DNA of 64,000 nt, taken from contig NZ_AWZV01000009.1 in assembly GCF_000472545.1 (NCBI RefSeq), positions 185,800-249,799 on the forward strand, read 5' to 3'. The position numbers and the translations under genes were made by a program. Below the pieces are notes generated by a model. The model did not search any database. It saw only the letters and a list, made by a program, of their open reading frames with translations, and was not told the DNA's origin. How positions within the stretch are numbered: the stretch's first letter is position 1; every line of letters begins with the position of its first letter. Below are positions 1 through 8,828 of the stretch, piece by piece. Source of the DNA: Burkholderia sp. WSM2232 (GTDB lineage: Bacteria; Pseudomonadota; Gammaproteobacteria; Burkholderiales; Burkholderiaceae).

Positions 1-1583
1 GCCTCTTCGACGAACTGGTGCAAGGCGATCTCACGGCTGCGGCGCTTGCCTTCGCGCGCAAGGTCGGTGCGAAAGAAGGCCCGCATCCGACCGTGCGCGA
101 GCGCAAGATCGAGCATCCGAACGCCGAAGGCTTCCTGCAATTCGCACGCAATAGTGTCGCGGCTGTCGCGAAGCATTTTCCCGCGCCGCTCAAATGCATC
201 GATGCGGTGGAAGCAGGCGTGAAGCACGGCTTCGACAAGGGGCTCGCAGTCGAGCGCGAGTGCTTTACGGCGCTCGTGCAAACGCCCGAGAGCCGCGCGC
301 TGCGCCATGCGTTCTTCGGCGAACGGGCGGCCAGCAAAATCCCGGACGTGCCGGCCGATACGCCGGTGCGCGAGATTTGCCGGGTAGCGGTGATCGGTGC
401 GGGCACGATGGGCGGCGGCATCGCCATGAACTTCATCAACGCAGGCATTCCGGTCACGCTGCTCGAGATGAAGCAGGAAGCGCTGGAGCGCGGCCTCGCC
501 ACCATCCGCAGCAACTACGAAGCGAGCGTGAAGAAGGGCAAGCTCAAGCCCGAGGCAGTGGCCGAGCGCATGGCGCTGATCGCGCCCACGCTTTCCTACG
601 ACGACCTGAAGAGCGCGGACCTGATCGTCGAAGCGGTGTTCGAGGAACTCGGCGTGAAGGAACAGGTGTTCCGGCGCCTCGACGAAATCGCGAAGCCCGG
701 CGCGATTCTCGCGTCCAATACGTCCACGCTCGACGTGAACCGGATCGCCGCATTCACGAAGCGTCCGCAAGACGTGGTGGGCATGCATTTCTTCAGCCCG
801 GCTAACGTAATGAAGCTGCTCGAAGTGGTGCGCGGCAAGGAAACCGCAAAAGACGTGCTCGCCACCGTCATGCAGCTCGCGAAAAAGATCCGGAAAACGG
901 CGGTGGTGTCGGGCGTGTGCGACGGCTTCATCGGCAACCGGATGATCGAGCAGTACATCCGCCAGGCGCTCTTCATGCTGGAAGAGGGCGCGCTGCCCGC
1001 GCAGGTGGATCGTGCCATCGAAAAATTCGGCTTTGCGATGGGTCCGTTCCGCATGAGCGACCTGGCCGGCAACGACATTGGCTGGGCCATCCGCAAGCGC
1101 CGCTATCAGGAACAGCCCGATATGCACTATTCGAAGATTGCCGACCGCCTGTGCGAGACGGGGCGCTTCGGCCAGAAGACCGGCGGCGGCTGGTACGACT
1201 ACAAGCCGGGCGAGCGCACCGCGCAGCCGTCGAAACTGGTCGAAGAGATGATCGTCGCCTACTCGAAGGAAACCGGCACTGAGCGCCGCAAGATAGGCGA
1301 CGAGGAAATCGTCGAGCGCCTCGTCTTTGCGCTCGTGAACGAAGGCGCGAAGATTCTCGAAGAGGGCATTGCGTCGAAGGCGTCGGACATCGACATGGTC
1401 TATCTGACCGGCTACGGCTTCCCGCTTCATCGCGGCGGCCCGATGCTGTATGCGGATACCGTCGGCCTCTACAACGTGGAGCGCGCGATACGCCGCTATG
1501 CCGCGCAGCCCAACGGCGACGCGTGGCAACTCGCGCCGCGCCTCGCAGAACTCGCGGCAACGGGCCGCGGCTTTAACGGCTGA
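1..1583 (+). CDS. 3-hydroxyacyl-CoA dehydrogenase / enoyl-CoA hydratase, FadB/FadJ type (5' partial)
   Basis: This is the C-terminal part of a bifunctional fatty-acid beta-oxidation enzyme that hydrates enoyl-CoA and oxidises 3-hydroxyacyl-CoA with NAD+. The frame is open to base 3, so the gene begins upstream of the window and the GTG at 18 is internal. The first ~115 visible residues are the end of a crotonase domain. A Rossmann motif GAGTMGGG follows near residue 126, then the substrate segment MHFFSPANVMKLLE. Two 3HCDH_C domains come next, the second with GYGFPLHRGGPM. The visible 521 residues plus a missing crotonase half would give the ~700 residues usual for the family. The thiolase 112 bp downstream on the same strand would perform the next step, so the two are probably co-transcribed. 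Confidence 0.93.
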   Translation, partial: LFDELVQGDLTAAALAFARKVGAKEGPHPTVRERKIEHPNAEGFLQFARNSVAAVAKHFPAPLKCIDAVEAGVKHGFDKGLAVERECFTALVQTPESRALRHAFFGERAASKIPDVPADTPVREICRVAVIGAGTMGGGIAMNFINAGIPVTLLEMKQEALERGLATIRSNYEASVKKGKLKPEAVAERMALIAPTLSYDDLKSADLIVEAVFEELGVKEQVFRRLDEIAKPGAILASNTSTLDVNRIAAFTKRPQDVVGMHFFSPANVMKLLEVVRGKETAKDVLATVMQLAKKIRKTAVVSGVCDGFIGNRMIEQYIRQALFMLEEGALPAQVDRAIEKFGFAMGPFRMSDLAGNDIGWAIRKRRYQEQPDMHYSKIADRLCETGRFGQKTGGGWYDYKPGERTAQPSKLVEEMIVAYSKETGTERRKIGDEEIVERLVFALVNEGAKILEEGIASKASDIDMVYLTGYGFPLHRGGPMLYADTVGLYNVERAIRRYAAQPNGDAWQLAPRLAELAATGRGFNG

Positions 1584-1695
1584 CGGCGCGCCTACGCCGC
1601 TCGCGTAGAGCGACTGAGCGAACGACTGAAGTGGCGCATGCCCTTGCCGCGCATCGTCGCGCGCCACTATCGACATTGACACGCAGGAGATTTGC

Positions 1696-2874
1696 ATGAC
1701 TGACGCCGTAATCGTATCGACCGCCCGCACGGGCCTCGCCAAGTCGTGGCGCGGCGGTTTCAACATGACCCACGGCGCGACGCTCGGCGGCCATGTGACC
1801 CAGGCCGTGGTCGAGCGCGCAAAGCTCGACCCGGCGCGCGTCGAGGATGTGATCATGGGTTGCGCGAATCCCGAAGGCGCCACGGGCATGAACATCGCGC
1901 GGCAGATCGCGCTGCGCGCCGGTTTGCCGGTTAGCGTGCCGGGCATGACGGTGAACCGTTTCTGTTCGTCGGGATTGCAAACTATTGCGCTCGCCGCTCA
2001 GCGGGTGATTGCCGGCGAAGGCGACGTGTTCGTCGCGGGCGGCGTCGAGTCCATTTCGTGCGTGCAGAACGAGATGAACCGCCACATGATGGCCGAAGGC
2101 TGGTTGAGCCAGAACAAGCCGGAAATCTACTGGTCGATGTTGCAGACCGCCGAGAACGTCGCAAAGCGCTATGCGATTTCGAAGGAACGTCAGGACGAAT
2201 ATGGCGTGCGCTCGCAGCAGCGCGCCGCGGCCGCGCTGGAAGCCGGCCGCTTCAAGGACGAGATCGTGCCGTTGACCGTGCTGGCCGGCGTCGCCGACAA
2301 GGCGACCGGGCGCCTGTTCACGAAGGAGGTGACCGTGAGCGGCGACGAGGGCATTCGCGCGGACACCACGCTCGAAGGCGTCTCGAAGATCCGCACGGCG
2401 CTGCCGGGCGGCGTCATTACCGCGGGCAACGCGAGCCAGTTTTCGGACGGCGCGTCGGCCTGTGTGGTGATGAATGCAAAGCTCGCCGAGCGCGAAGGTC
2501 TGCAGCCGCTCGGCATTTTCCGCGGCTTTGCGGTAGCGGGCTGCGAGCCGGACGAGATGGGCATTGGCCCGGTGTTCGCGGTGCCGAAGCTGCTCAAACA
2601 GGCCGGCCTGAAAGTCGACGACATCGACTTGTGGGAACTGAACGAAGCGTTCGCGGTGCAGGTGCTGTATTGCGCGGACAAGCTCGGCATCGACCAGGAA
2701 CGGTTGAACGTGAACGGCGGCGCAATCGCGGTCGGTCATCCGTACGGCGTGTCGGGCGCGCGGCTCGCCGGGCACGCGCTGATCGAAGGCAAGCGGCGCG
2801 GCGCGAAGCTGGTGGTGGTGACCATGTGCATCGGCGGCGGGCAGGGCGCGGCGGGGCTCTTCGAAGTGGCGTGA
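1696..2874 (+). CDS. acetyl-CoA acyltransferase (thiolase)
   Basis: This is a thiolase of 392 residues, the usual family length. It cleaves 3-ketoacyl-CoA with free CoA, the last step of beta-oxidation. The acyl-accepting cysteine is in [10 protein letters not shown] (Cys90). The catalytic histidine is in [16 protein letters not shown] (near 348), and the second cysteine is in TMCIGGGQG (near 378). The start ATG is preceded by a good ribosome site (AGGAG, 1686-1690). It lies just after the hydroxyacyl-CoA dehydrogenase gene, a typical fadB/fadA-like pairing. A biosynthetic acetoacetyl-CoA thiolase is a possible alternative, but the neighbour favours a catabolic role. Its stop codon abuts the stop of the convergent lipoprotein gene. 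Confidence 0.93.
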   Translation: MTDAVIVSTARTGLAKSWRGGFNMTHGATLGGHVTQAVVERAKLDPARVEDVIMGCANPEGATGMNIARQIALRAGLPVSVPGMTVNRFCSSGLQTIALAAQRVIAGEGDVFVAGGVESISCVQNEMNRHMMAEGWLSQNKPEIYWSMLQTAENVAKRYAISKERQDEYGVRSQQRAAAALEAGRFKDEIVPLTVLAGVADKATGRLFTKEVTVSGDEGIRADTTLEGVSKIRTALPGGVITAGNASQFSDGASACVVMNAKLAEREGLQPLGIFRGFAVAGCEPDEMGIGPVFAVPKLLKQAGLKVDDIDLWELNEAFAVQVLYCADKLGIDQERLNVNGGAIAVGHPYGVSGARLAGHALIEGKRRGAKLVVVTMCIGGGQGAAGLFEVA

Positions 2875-3408
2875 TTACGGCAGCGCAGTACCGGACATCG
2901 GCGAACTGAGCGGCAAACTGAGCATGCCCTGATCGACGAAACGCGTGGTGCCAAACGGGCCGCCCGCCAGCTTGCCGCGCAAAACGTAGGGCACCTGCCC
3001 CGATTGCGCGGCGCCGGCGAATGCGAAGGCCTGGCGTACCGCGGCGAACGCGGGCACCGTCAGCGGCACGTGCAGCACCGTTTCGCCGAAGCGCGGCACT
3101 GTGCCGCCCTGATCGCTGACGCCGCTCGCAAACGACTTGCCGTTTAGATCCAGGTCAAGCGATACGCCGTTGAAACTGACCGCCGATTCATTCGGATTCT
3201 GCACGCGCAGCTTGATGTCGAAGCGCATTTCGAGCCCTTGGCCTTCGAGCGGTTCGATACCCGCCACGCTCACGCGCAACGGGTCGCCGCCGAGCAGTCC
3301 CGCGCATCCGCCGAGTCCGAAGGTGAGCGTAGCGACAAGCGTGCATAACGCAGTGACGCGGCACAGGCTCGCGCTGAACAGCGGACGCAGGAAGAACATG
3401 ACCGGCAC
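2875..3408 (-). CDS. LEA type 2 (LEA14-like) lipoprotein
   Basis: This encodes a 177-residue exported lipoprotein. The N-terminus has a hydrophobic signal segment ending in a lipobox-like LGGCAG near residue 35. The rest resembles the LEA14/WHy beta-sandwich domain, with the typical segment LRVQNPNESAVSFNGVSLDL followed by a second strand pair. The biochemical role of bacterial members is unknown; plant relatives are linked to desiccation stress. The gene is convergent with the thiolase and its stop is immediately adjacent. Start alternatives exist (ATG at residues 1 and 4), so the N-terminus is uncertain by a few residues. Confidence 0.8.
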   Translation of the reverse strand: MPVMFFLRPLFSASLCRVTALCTLVATLTFGLGGCAGLLGGDPLRVSVAGIEPLEGQGLEMRFDIKLRVQNPNESAVSFNGVSLDLDLNGKSFASGVSDQGGTVPRFGETVLHVPLTVPAFAAVRQAFAFAGAAQSGQVPYVLRGKLAGGPFGTTRFVDQGMLSLPLSSPMSGTALP

Positions 3409-3493
3409 CTCGAAGAGCGGATAAGGTCATGCATTGTAGCGGGCGGGATGAGGCCTGAGGCCCGGGCCGCCGGTAGTGGGCGCACCGCCGCTT

Positions 3494-3862
3494 TCATGCG
3501 GCGCGCCGCAACGTCGTCTTCAGAAACGCGGCGAGTTGCCGCGCGACATGCGCAGGCCGCGCACGGCTACTCGCTTCTGGGCGCGACGCTTGCAGCGCGA
3601 AAGCCGCCGCCCGTATCTGCAAGGCGCTGATCGACACGACGCCGCGTTGCGGCACTGTGAAGCACTGGCCTTCGCGCAGTACGAGCGAAGTCGGGGCAAG
3701 CGCCTCGCCGAGCCATGCGAGAGAATGATCGCGAAACGCGAGTTGCAGATCACCTTCAATCGCAATCACACAGCTTCGTGCGCGCAGGTCGTGAAGGGCA
3801 ATCTGACCGGCGGCGAGGCGGCATACTGGTGTGTTGGCTGGTGTGTTGGCGCAAGCTGACAT
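3494..3862 (-). CDS. DUF2917 domain protein
   Basis: This is a small soluble protein of about 122 residues. The conserved block is a cupin-like beta-rich segment containing LREGQCFTVPQRGVVSISAL, the signature of DUF2917 proteins common in Burkholderiaceae. No enzymatic function is known. The ATG at 3862 is preferred over the one at 3868: a GGGAG ribosome site sits directly against the upstream ATG but at proper spacing from this one. The gene is divergent from a MocR-type regulator 214 bp away. That arrangement suggests the regulator controls it, which is an inference from position only. Confidence 0.72.
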   Translation of the reverse strand: MSACANTPANTPVCRLAAGQIALHDLRARSCVIAIEGDLQLAFRDHSLAWLGEALAPTSLVLREGQCFTVPQRGVVSISALQIRAAAFALQASRPEASSRARPAHVARQLAAFLKTTLRRAA

Positions 3863-4076
3863 GAACATCTCCCGGTTACCGTTTGCATGCCGTCCAGCTT
3901 ATTGCTCCCGCAATGACGAAAACAGCCGCAGGCAACCAGCATCTGAACCGGTACAGAATCGCAGTTTGGTGCGCTGTATCGGTCGAAATGCAGCGCATGT
4001 GTATCTGTTGCGGCGCGCGGGGACTGCGCACCATGGGTTCATGAGCCGATCATCGGCAATCTGGACTTAACAACGT

Positions 4077-5603
4077 ATGCGACCGCACAGCCAGGCCCAC
4101 ACCGGCGCAGAGCTTGGGCCGCCGAACGACGCGGCAGCCGGCGAGCCGCTCTATCGTCAACTGGCGGCGCAGTACCGTCGCGCGATTCATCATGGCGTGC
4201 TGCGCTCCGGCGAGCGCATGCCGTCGATACGCACCTTGATGCAGCGTCACGGCGTGAGCCTCGCGACGGCAACCGAGAGTTACCGTGTGCTCGAACGCGA
4301 GGCGCTGATCGAGGCGCAGCCGCGCGCCGGCTATTTCGTGCGCGCTTCGCGAAAGGCTGCGTTGCCCGCCGCGTCCGAACCCGACCTCGCGACGCTGCCC
4401 GGCGCCGCGCAATTCGTCGGCATTCATTCGGCCATCTCGACCATCGTCGCGCAATTTCAGCGCTATCCGGACGCGTTCAACCTGGGCGGCGCGACCGCCT
4501 CGCCCGATCTCTATCCGACGGATGCGCTGCAGAAAGCGGCGCTGCGCGCCTTGCGCCGGCGGCCCACGCTGCTTACCGCGGCCGGGCCCGATCAGGGCGA
4601 TCCGGCGCTGCGCGCGATCATCGCGCGACGTGCGCTCGACGCCGGCATCCAGATCGGCGCGGACGACATCATCATGACGCACGGCGGCATCGAGGCGGTC
4701 AATCTCGCGTTGCGGGCGGTCACGCAACCGGGCGACGCGGTTGCCGTCGAATCGCCGTGCTTCTTCGGCTTGTTGCAGGCGCTGGAGAGCCTCGGGCTGC
4801 GCGCGCTGGAAATTCCGGCGAGCCCGAGCACCGGCCTTGCAGTCGAGGCGCTCGAGTTCGCCTTGAACACGCATTCCGACATCAAGGCCGTGGTGGTCGT
4901 GCCGAATCTGCAGAACCCGCTCGGCAGCGTGATGCCCGATGCACACAAGGCAAGGCTCGTCGAGCTGTGCGCGCGGGCGCGCATTGCGCTGATCGAGGAC
5001 GACCCCTATCGGGAACTGGTGGACACCGCGCAGCCGCTGCGTTCGCTGAAGGCGTGGGACACCGACGGCACCGTGATCCATTGCACGTCGTTCAACAAGA
5101 CGCTCGCGCCCGGCATGAGGGTCGGCTGGATCAACGGCGGGCGCTGGCATCCGCGTATCGGCATGCTGAAATTCGCGCAGTCGCGTCACAACGAGCAGTT
5201 GTCGCAAGTCGTGCTCGCGGAGTTTCTGGAGACGAACGCGTACGAGCGGCATTTGCGGCGCTTGCGCGATCGCTTGCGGTTGCAGCGCGAGCGGATGTCG
5301 GCGGCGCTTGGCGCGTCTTTTCCCGAGGGCACGCGCTTTACGCCGCCCGCCGGCGGCATGTTTTTCTGGATCGAGCTGCCGCGCGCGGTGTCGTCGGCAG
5401 CTTTTTTCCATGCCGCGCTGGAAGAGGGCATTCGCGTGATGCCGGGCACGGTGTTTTCGAATGCGGGCCGCTTCGATCACTTCATTCGTCTGAGCTGCCC
5501 GAGCACGGACCTCGATCTCGCCGACGAAGCGTTGCGCAAGCTCGGTGGCCTCGCGACAACGATGGCGGCGCGCGTCGACGCAGGCAGCGTGAATGGCAGT
5601 TGA
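4077..5603 (+). CDS. MocR/PdxR-type GntR transcription regulator with aminotransferase domain
   Basis: This encodes a 508-residue regulator. Residues ~22-95 form a GntR winged helix (EPLYRQLAAQYRRAIHHGVL, then SGERMPSIRTLMQRHGVSLATATESYRVLE). Residues ~120-500 are a fold-type I aminotransferase domain. The PLP-binding lysine is predicted in the FNKTLAPGMRVGWI motif, near residue 341. Other PLP motifs include NPLGSV and ALIEDDPY. MocR proteins bind PLP or a PLP adduct to control vitamin B6, GABA, taurine or other amine genes. The target here is unknown. The divergent DUF2917 gene is the nearest candidate, or autoregulation through the 3863-4076 gap. Confidence 0.93.
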   Translation: MRPHSQAHTGAELGPPNDAAAGEPLYRQLAAQYRRAIHHGVLRSGERMPSIRTLMQRHGVSLATATESYRVLEREALIEAQPRAGYFVRASRKAALPAASEPDLATLPGAAQFVGIHSAISTIVAQFQRYPDAFNLGGATASPDLYPTDALQKAALRALRRRPTLLTAAGPDQGDPALRAIIARRALDAGIQIGADDIIMTHGGIEAVNLALRAVTQPGDAVAVESPCFFGLLQALESLGLRALEIPASPSTGLAVEALEFALNTHSDIKAVVVVPNLQNPLGSVMPDAHKARLVELCARARIALIEDDPYRELVDTAQPLRSLKAWDTDGTVIHCTSFNKTLAPGMRVGWINGGRWHPRIGMLKFAQSRHNEQLSQVVLAEFLETNAYERHLRRLRDRLRLQRERMSAALGASFPEGTRFTPPAGGMFFWIELPRAVSSAAFFHAALEEGIRVMPGTVFSNAGRFDHFIRLSCPSTDLDLADEALRKLGGLATTMAARVDAGSVNGS

Positions 5604-5945
5604 GGCGCTGGTAGCGCGGTGAGTCGAGTGCGGACGAGTGCTGGCATGAGTCCTGGCATAAGCGCTCACGGGAGCGCGGCGAGGCACTCGTTTGCACAAG
5701 CGTGAGCATTGGCAATCGCGCCGACATTGGCACAGCCGTCGGCAAAAGCGGTGTCCGCACGTCTGCGCATGCGGCATGCCCCGCCATGTCATGCCACACC
5801 TTGCTCGCCACCGCCAAACGCCATAGCAGGTATCATTTCCTCTCTTTACCCGCTATGCGTCGCGCGCGCCCGAAGTTCGCCGCATGACCGGTGTATTCGC
5901 GTGTCGTCGCACTCGCAAGTCAGGACAGGAAAACCGAAAGCCGCA
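5604..5945. other. gene-free stretch before the thioesterase gene
   Basis: About 340 bp without a supportable gene. It contains short direct repeats around 5640-5665 (copies of CTGGCATGAGTC / CTGGCATAAGC) and no clear terminator. Open frames here are extensions of the thioesterase frame upstream of its ribosome site. Confidence 0.6.
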
Positions 5946-6431
5946 ATGACAGATTCATTTTCATCCACTGCGGGCGCTGCGTCGCTGCCCGAGAGTCCCT
6001 TCGTTGACCGGCTCGGCGTGCAACTCATGTCGGCCGAGGATGGTGCCAGCGAAGTGATGCTGCCACTGTTGCCCGAGCACATGAATACGTGGGACGTCGC
6101 GCATGGCGGCGTGACCATGACGCTTGCCGACGTCGCGCTCGCGATGGCCGCGCGCAGTCTCGCGGGCGACGGCGTGGGTGTCGTCACCGTCGAAATGAAG
6201 GTCAACTTCATGCAGCCGGGCCGCGGCGAGTTGCGCGCGACTGCTCGCGTGCTGCACCGCTCGACCACCATGGCGTACTGCGAAGGCGAGATCCGCGACA
6301 GCGAGGGACACTTCGTCGCCAAGGCGCTCGGCACGTTCAAGTACATGCGCCGGCTTGCGGTGGGCCGCGATGTGACGCGCCAGCGCTTGCGCAGCGACCC
6401 CTCGGCGAAACCCGGTCCTAGCGACGGTTGA
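5946..6431 (+). CDS. PaaI family hotdog thioesterase
   Basis: This is a 161-residue hotdog-fold thioesterase that hydrolyses an acyl- or aryl-CoA ester in the cytoplasm. The PaaI signature is HMNTWDVAHGGVTMTLADVALAMAA, with the HGG turn and catalytic Asp at the start of the long helix. It is followed by VEMKVNFMQPGRG and a strand ending ALGTFKYM. The open frame runs upstream to 5709, but the ATG at 5946 is chosen because it has an AGGACAGG ribosome site and the family N-terminus starts nearby. The C-terminal ~20 residues are charged and look unstructured. The neighbourhood of CoA and reductase genes fits a role in degradation of acyl-CoA intermediates. Confidence 0.88.
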   Translation: MTDSFSSTAGAASLPESPFVDRLGVQLMSAEDGASEVMLPLLPEHMNTWDVAHGGVTMTLADVALAMAARSLAGDGVGVVTVEMKVNFMQPGRGELRATARVLHRSTTMAYCEGEIRDSEGHFVAKALGTFKYMRRLAVGRDVTRQRLRSDPSAKPGPSDG

Positions 6432-6600
6432 GGCAATTGCAGCGCGTGCGCCGCGAGCGGCGTTGGTGCATGCGTTTGTTGATGTAGCCGCCGCGCGCAC
6501 GCGCCACCGCGACATCGGCACACCCGGCACACCGGCACGCTCAGCACAACCACTACGATCAGCAGATCCGGCCAATCCGCCACCCAAGGAGACGATCGAC

Positions 6601-7599
6601 ATGCCACAGATCAACCGCCAGTTCGTGCTGGCTTCGCGTCCGCAAGGCGCGGTCACGCCCGATAACTTTCGCCTCGTCGAGACCCCGCTCGCGCCGCTTG
6701 CCGAGGGCGAGGTGCGGGTGCGCAATCACTACCTGTCGCTCGACCCGTACATGCGCGGCCGCATGAACGACAGCAAGTCGTACGCGGCGCCGCAGCCGCT
6801 CGGTGAAGTGATGATCGGCGGCACGGTCGGCGAAGTGATCGAGTCGAACAACCCGAAGTTCGCCGTGGGCGACAAGGTGGTGGCAATGTTCGGCTGGCAG
6901 GAATACGGCACGTCGAACGGCGCAGGCGTGCAGAAAGTCGACGACACGCACGTGCCGCTGTCGGCCTATCTAGGACCCGTCGGCATGCCGGGCGTCACCG
7001 CATGGTACGGGCTGAACCGCATTGTGGCGCCGAAGGCGGGCGAAACGGTGGTAGTCAGCGCGGCGAGCGGCGCGGTGGGCAGCGTGGTCGGTCAACTGGC
7101 GAAGCTCGCTGGCGCACGGGCGGTGGGCATCGCGGGCGGCGAAGAGAAGTGCCGCTATGTCGTGGAGACGCTGGGTTTCGACGCCTGCGTCGACTACAAG
7201 GCCGGCAACCTGTATCAGGACCTGAAGGCGGCGACGCCCAACGGCATCGACGGTTGCTTCGAGAACGTCGGCGGCGAGGGGCTCGACGCCACGCTCGCGC
7301 GCATGAATGCGTTCGGCCGCATTGCGCTGTGCGGCTTTATCGCGGGCTACGACGGCCAGCCGCTGCCGCTCAGACAGCCGTCGCTGATACTTACACAGCG
7401 GCTGCTCGTGCAAGGCTTCATCGTGAGCGAGCATATGGACGTGTGGCCCGAAGCGCTCAAGCAGCTCGGCACGCTCGTCGCGCAGAACAGGCTGCAGTAT
7501 CGCGAGACCATCGCGCAAGGGCTCGACGCCGCGCCCGAGGCGTTTATCGGTTTGCTGAAGGGCAGGAATTTCGGCAAGCAGCTCGTCAAGCTGATCTGA
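6601..7599 (+). CDS. NADP-dependent zinc-free MDR oxidoreductase, CurA-like
   Basis: This encodes a 332-residue medium-chain reductase of the leukotriene B4 12-hydroxydehydrogenase / curcumin reductase (CurA, YncB) group. These enzymes reduce the double bond of enones using NADPH. Features seen are the N-terminal NRQFVLASRPQG, NHYLSLDPYMRGRM, the nucleotide-binding VVSAASGAVGSVVGQLAK, and ENVGGEGLDATLARM. The zinc-ligand cysteines of classical alcohol dehydrogenases are absent. ATG at 6601 follows an AAGGAGA ribosome site; an upstream in-frame start at 6463 would add a low-complexity tail and is rejected. The physiological substrate cannot be deduced. Confidence 0.92.
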   Translation: MPQINRQFVLASRPQGAVTPDNFRLVETPLAPLAEGEVRVRNHYLSLDPYMRGRMNDSKSYAAPQPLGEVMIGGTVGEVIESNNPKFAVGDKVVAMFGWQEYGTSNGAGVQKVDDTHVPLSAYLGPVGMPGVTAWYGLNRIVAPKAGETVVVSAASGAVGSVVGQLAKLAGARAVGIAGGEEKCRYVVETLGFDACVDYKAGNLYQDLKAATPNGIDGCFENVGGEGLDATLARMNAFGRIALCGFIAGYDGQPLPLRQPSLILTQRLLVQGFIVSEHMDVWPEALKQLGTLVAQNRLQYRETIAQGLDAAPEAFIGLLKGRNFGKQLVKLI

Positions 7600-7679
7600 A
7601 CGGGGCGGCTCGTCGAGCCGGCGCCGAAGCGTTGCTTGATGCGCTGGTCGAGGTGATGAGCGTGCTGCTTTGCGAGCCG

Positions 7680-7739
7680 CTCAACAAGCGACTCTACAAG
7701 CAACTCAACAAGTCGCTCAACAAGTCGCTCAATCAATTG
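7680..7739. repeat. five imperfect 12-bp tandem repeats
   Basis: Units starting at 7680, 7692, 7704, 7716 and 7728 follow the pattern CTCAACAAGTCG; the third and fourth are identical. The array lies between the CurA-like gene and the SDR gene, and codes for nothing convincing. Confidence 0.8.
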
Positions 7740-7831
7740 CAGCAAGTCGCGCAACGAATCGTTTAGCAAGGCGCTTCACAAGCCGCCCCTCGAATCGCAC
7801 ACAAAGAAGCATCGCATCAAGGAGTCGACGG

Positions 7832-8725
7832 ATGTTCGAATTTGCCGGCAGGGTCGCGGTCATTACCGGCGCGGCGAGCGGCCTCGGTCGTGCGTTCGCG
7901 CAACAGGCCGCGGCGCGTCACATGAAGCTCGTGCTCGCGGACGTGAACCCCGAGGCGCTCACGCAGACGGTCGATGCGTTGCGCGCGGCAGGCGCCGACG
8001 CGATCGGCGTGCCGACCGACGTCGCGAATCCGTTGCAGGTGGATGCCTTGGCGCAGGCCACGCTCGACGCATTCGGCAAGGTCCATCTGCTTTTCAACAA
8101 TGCGGGCGTGGGCTCGGGCGGCTTCCTGTGGGAAAGTTCGGCCAACGACTGGTCGTGGGTGTTCGGCGTGAACGTGATGGGCGTCGCGCACGGTGTGCGG
8201 GCGTTCACGCCGATCATGCTCGCGCAGAATGAGCCTGCGCACATCGTCAACACGGCTTCCGTGGCAGGGCTGCTGTCGCCGCCGGCAATGGGCGTCTATA
8301 ACGCTTCGAAACACGCGGTGGTGTCGCTCACCGAAACGCTTTTTCACGACCTGCAACTCGCGCAGGCCGGCCGCGACGCCAGTGTTCGCGTCGGCTGTTC
8401 GCTGCTGTGTCCGGCTTTCGTGCCGACCGGTATTGCGGATGCCGAGCGCACACGGCCCGCCGGGCTGCGCAACGCGAGCCGCGCGACGCGCTCGCAGATC
8501 GCCGCGGGCAAGCAGTTGCAGCGCGCGGTGCAGGCAGGCAAGCTGAGCGCCGCCGATGTCGCCGGCCTCGCCTTCGAGGCAATCGCGCAGCGACGGTTCT
8601 ACATCATCACGCACCCGGCCATCATGGCGACGGTCAAGCTGCGTCACGCGGACATCGAGCAATTGCGCGACCCGACCGATCCCATGTCGCTGAAGCCGGA
8701 AGTAAAGAGCGCGGGCGCGGACTGA
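7832..8725 (+). CDS. short-chain dehydrogenase/reductase (SDR)
   Basis: This is a 297-residue classical SDR. The cofactor motif is TGAASGLG at residues 12-19, followed by an NNAG motif near 90 and the active-site YNASK with an upstream serine in NTASVAGLLSPPAMG. It is longer than the ~250-residue core, with a C-terminal extension (FYIITHPAIMATVKLRH) typical of a Burkholderiaceae subgroup. It oxidises an alcohol or reduces a ketone with NAD(P)H; the substrate is unknown. The start is set by an AAGGAG site 8 bp upstream. It probably belongs with the adjacent reductase and hydrolase genes on the same strand. Confidence 0.92.
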   Translation: MFEFAGRVAVITGAASGLGRAFAQQAAARHMKLVLADVNPEALTQTVDALRAAGADAIGVPTDVANPLQVDALAQATLDAFGKVHLLFNNAGVGSGGFLWESSANDWSWVFGVNVMGVAHGVRAFTPIMLAQNEPAHIVNTASVAGLLSPPAMGVYNASKHAVVSLTETLFHDLQLAQAGRDASVRVGCSLLCPAFVPTGIADAERTRPAGLRNASRATRSQIAAGKQLQRAVQAGKLSAADVAGLAFEAIAQRRFYIITHPAIMATVKLRHADIEQLRDPTDPMSLKPEVKSAGAD

Positions 8726-8828
8726 AGTCAGCTACCGGGCGGTGTCGCACGCGCAGTCTCGCACCCGCAGTCTCCACCTATTGTCAACCTTGGGCGCCTG
8801 TGCGCCGTCATACCCCATTTCACGTCAC

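Noticed and set aside
4050..5792. 580-codon open frame antisense to the MocR regulator
   Set aside because: Composition is Arg/His-rich with no recognisable fold, while the plus strand carries clear HTH and PLP motifs.
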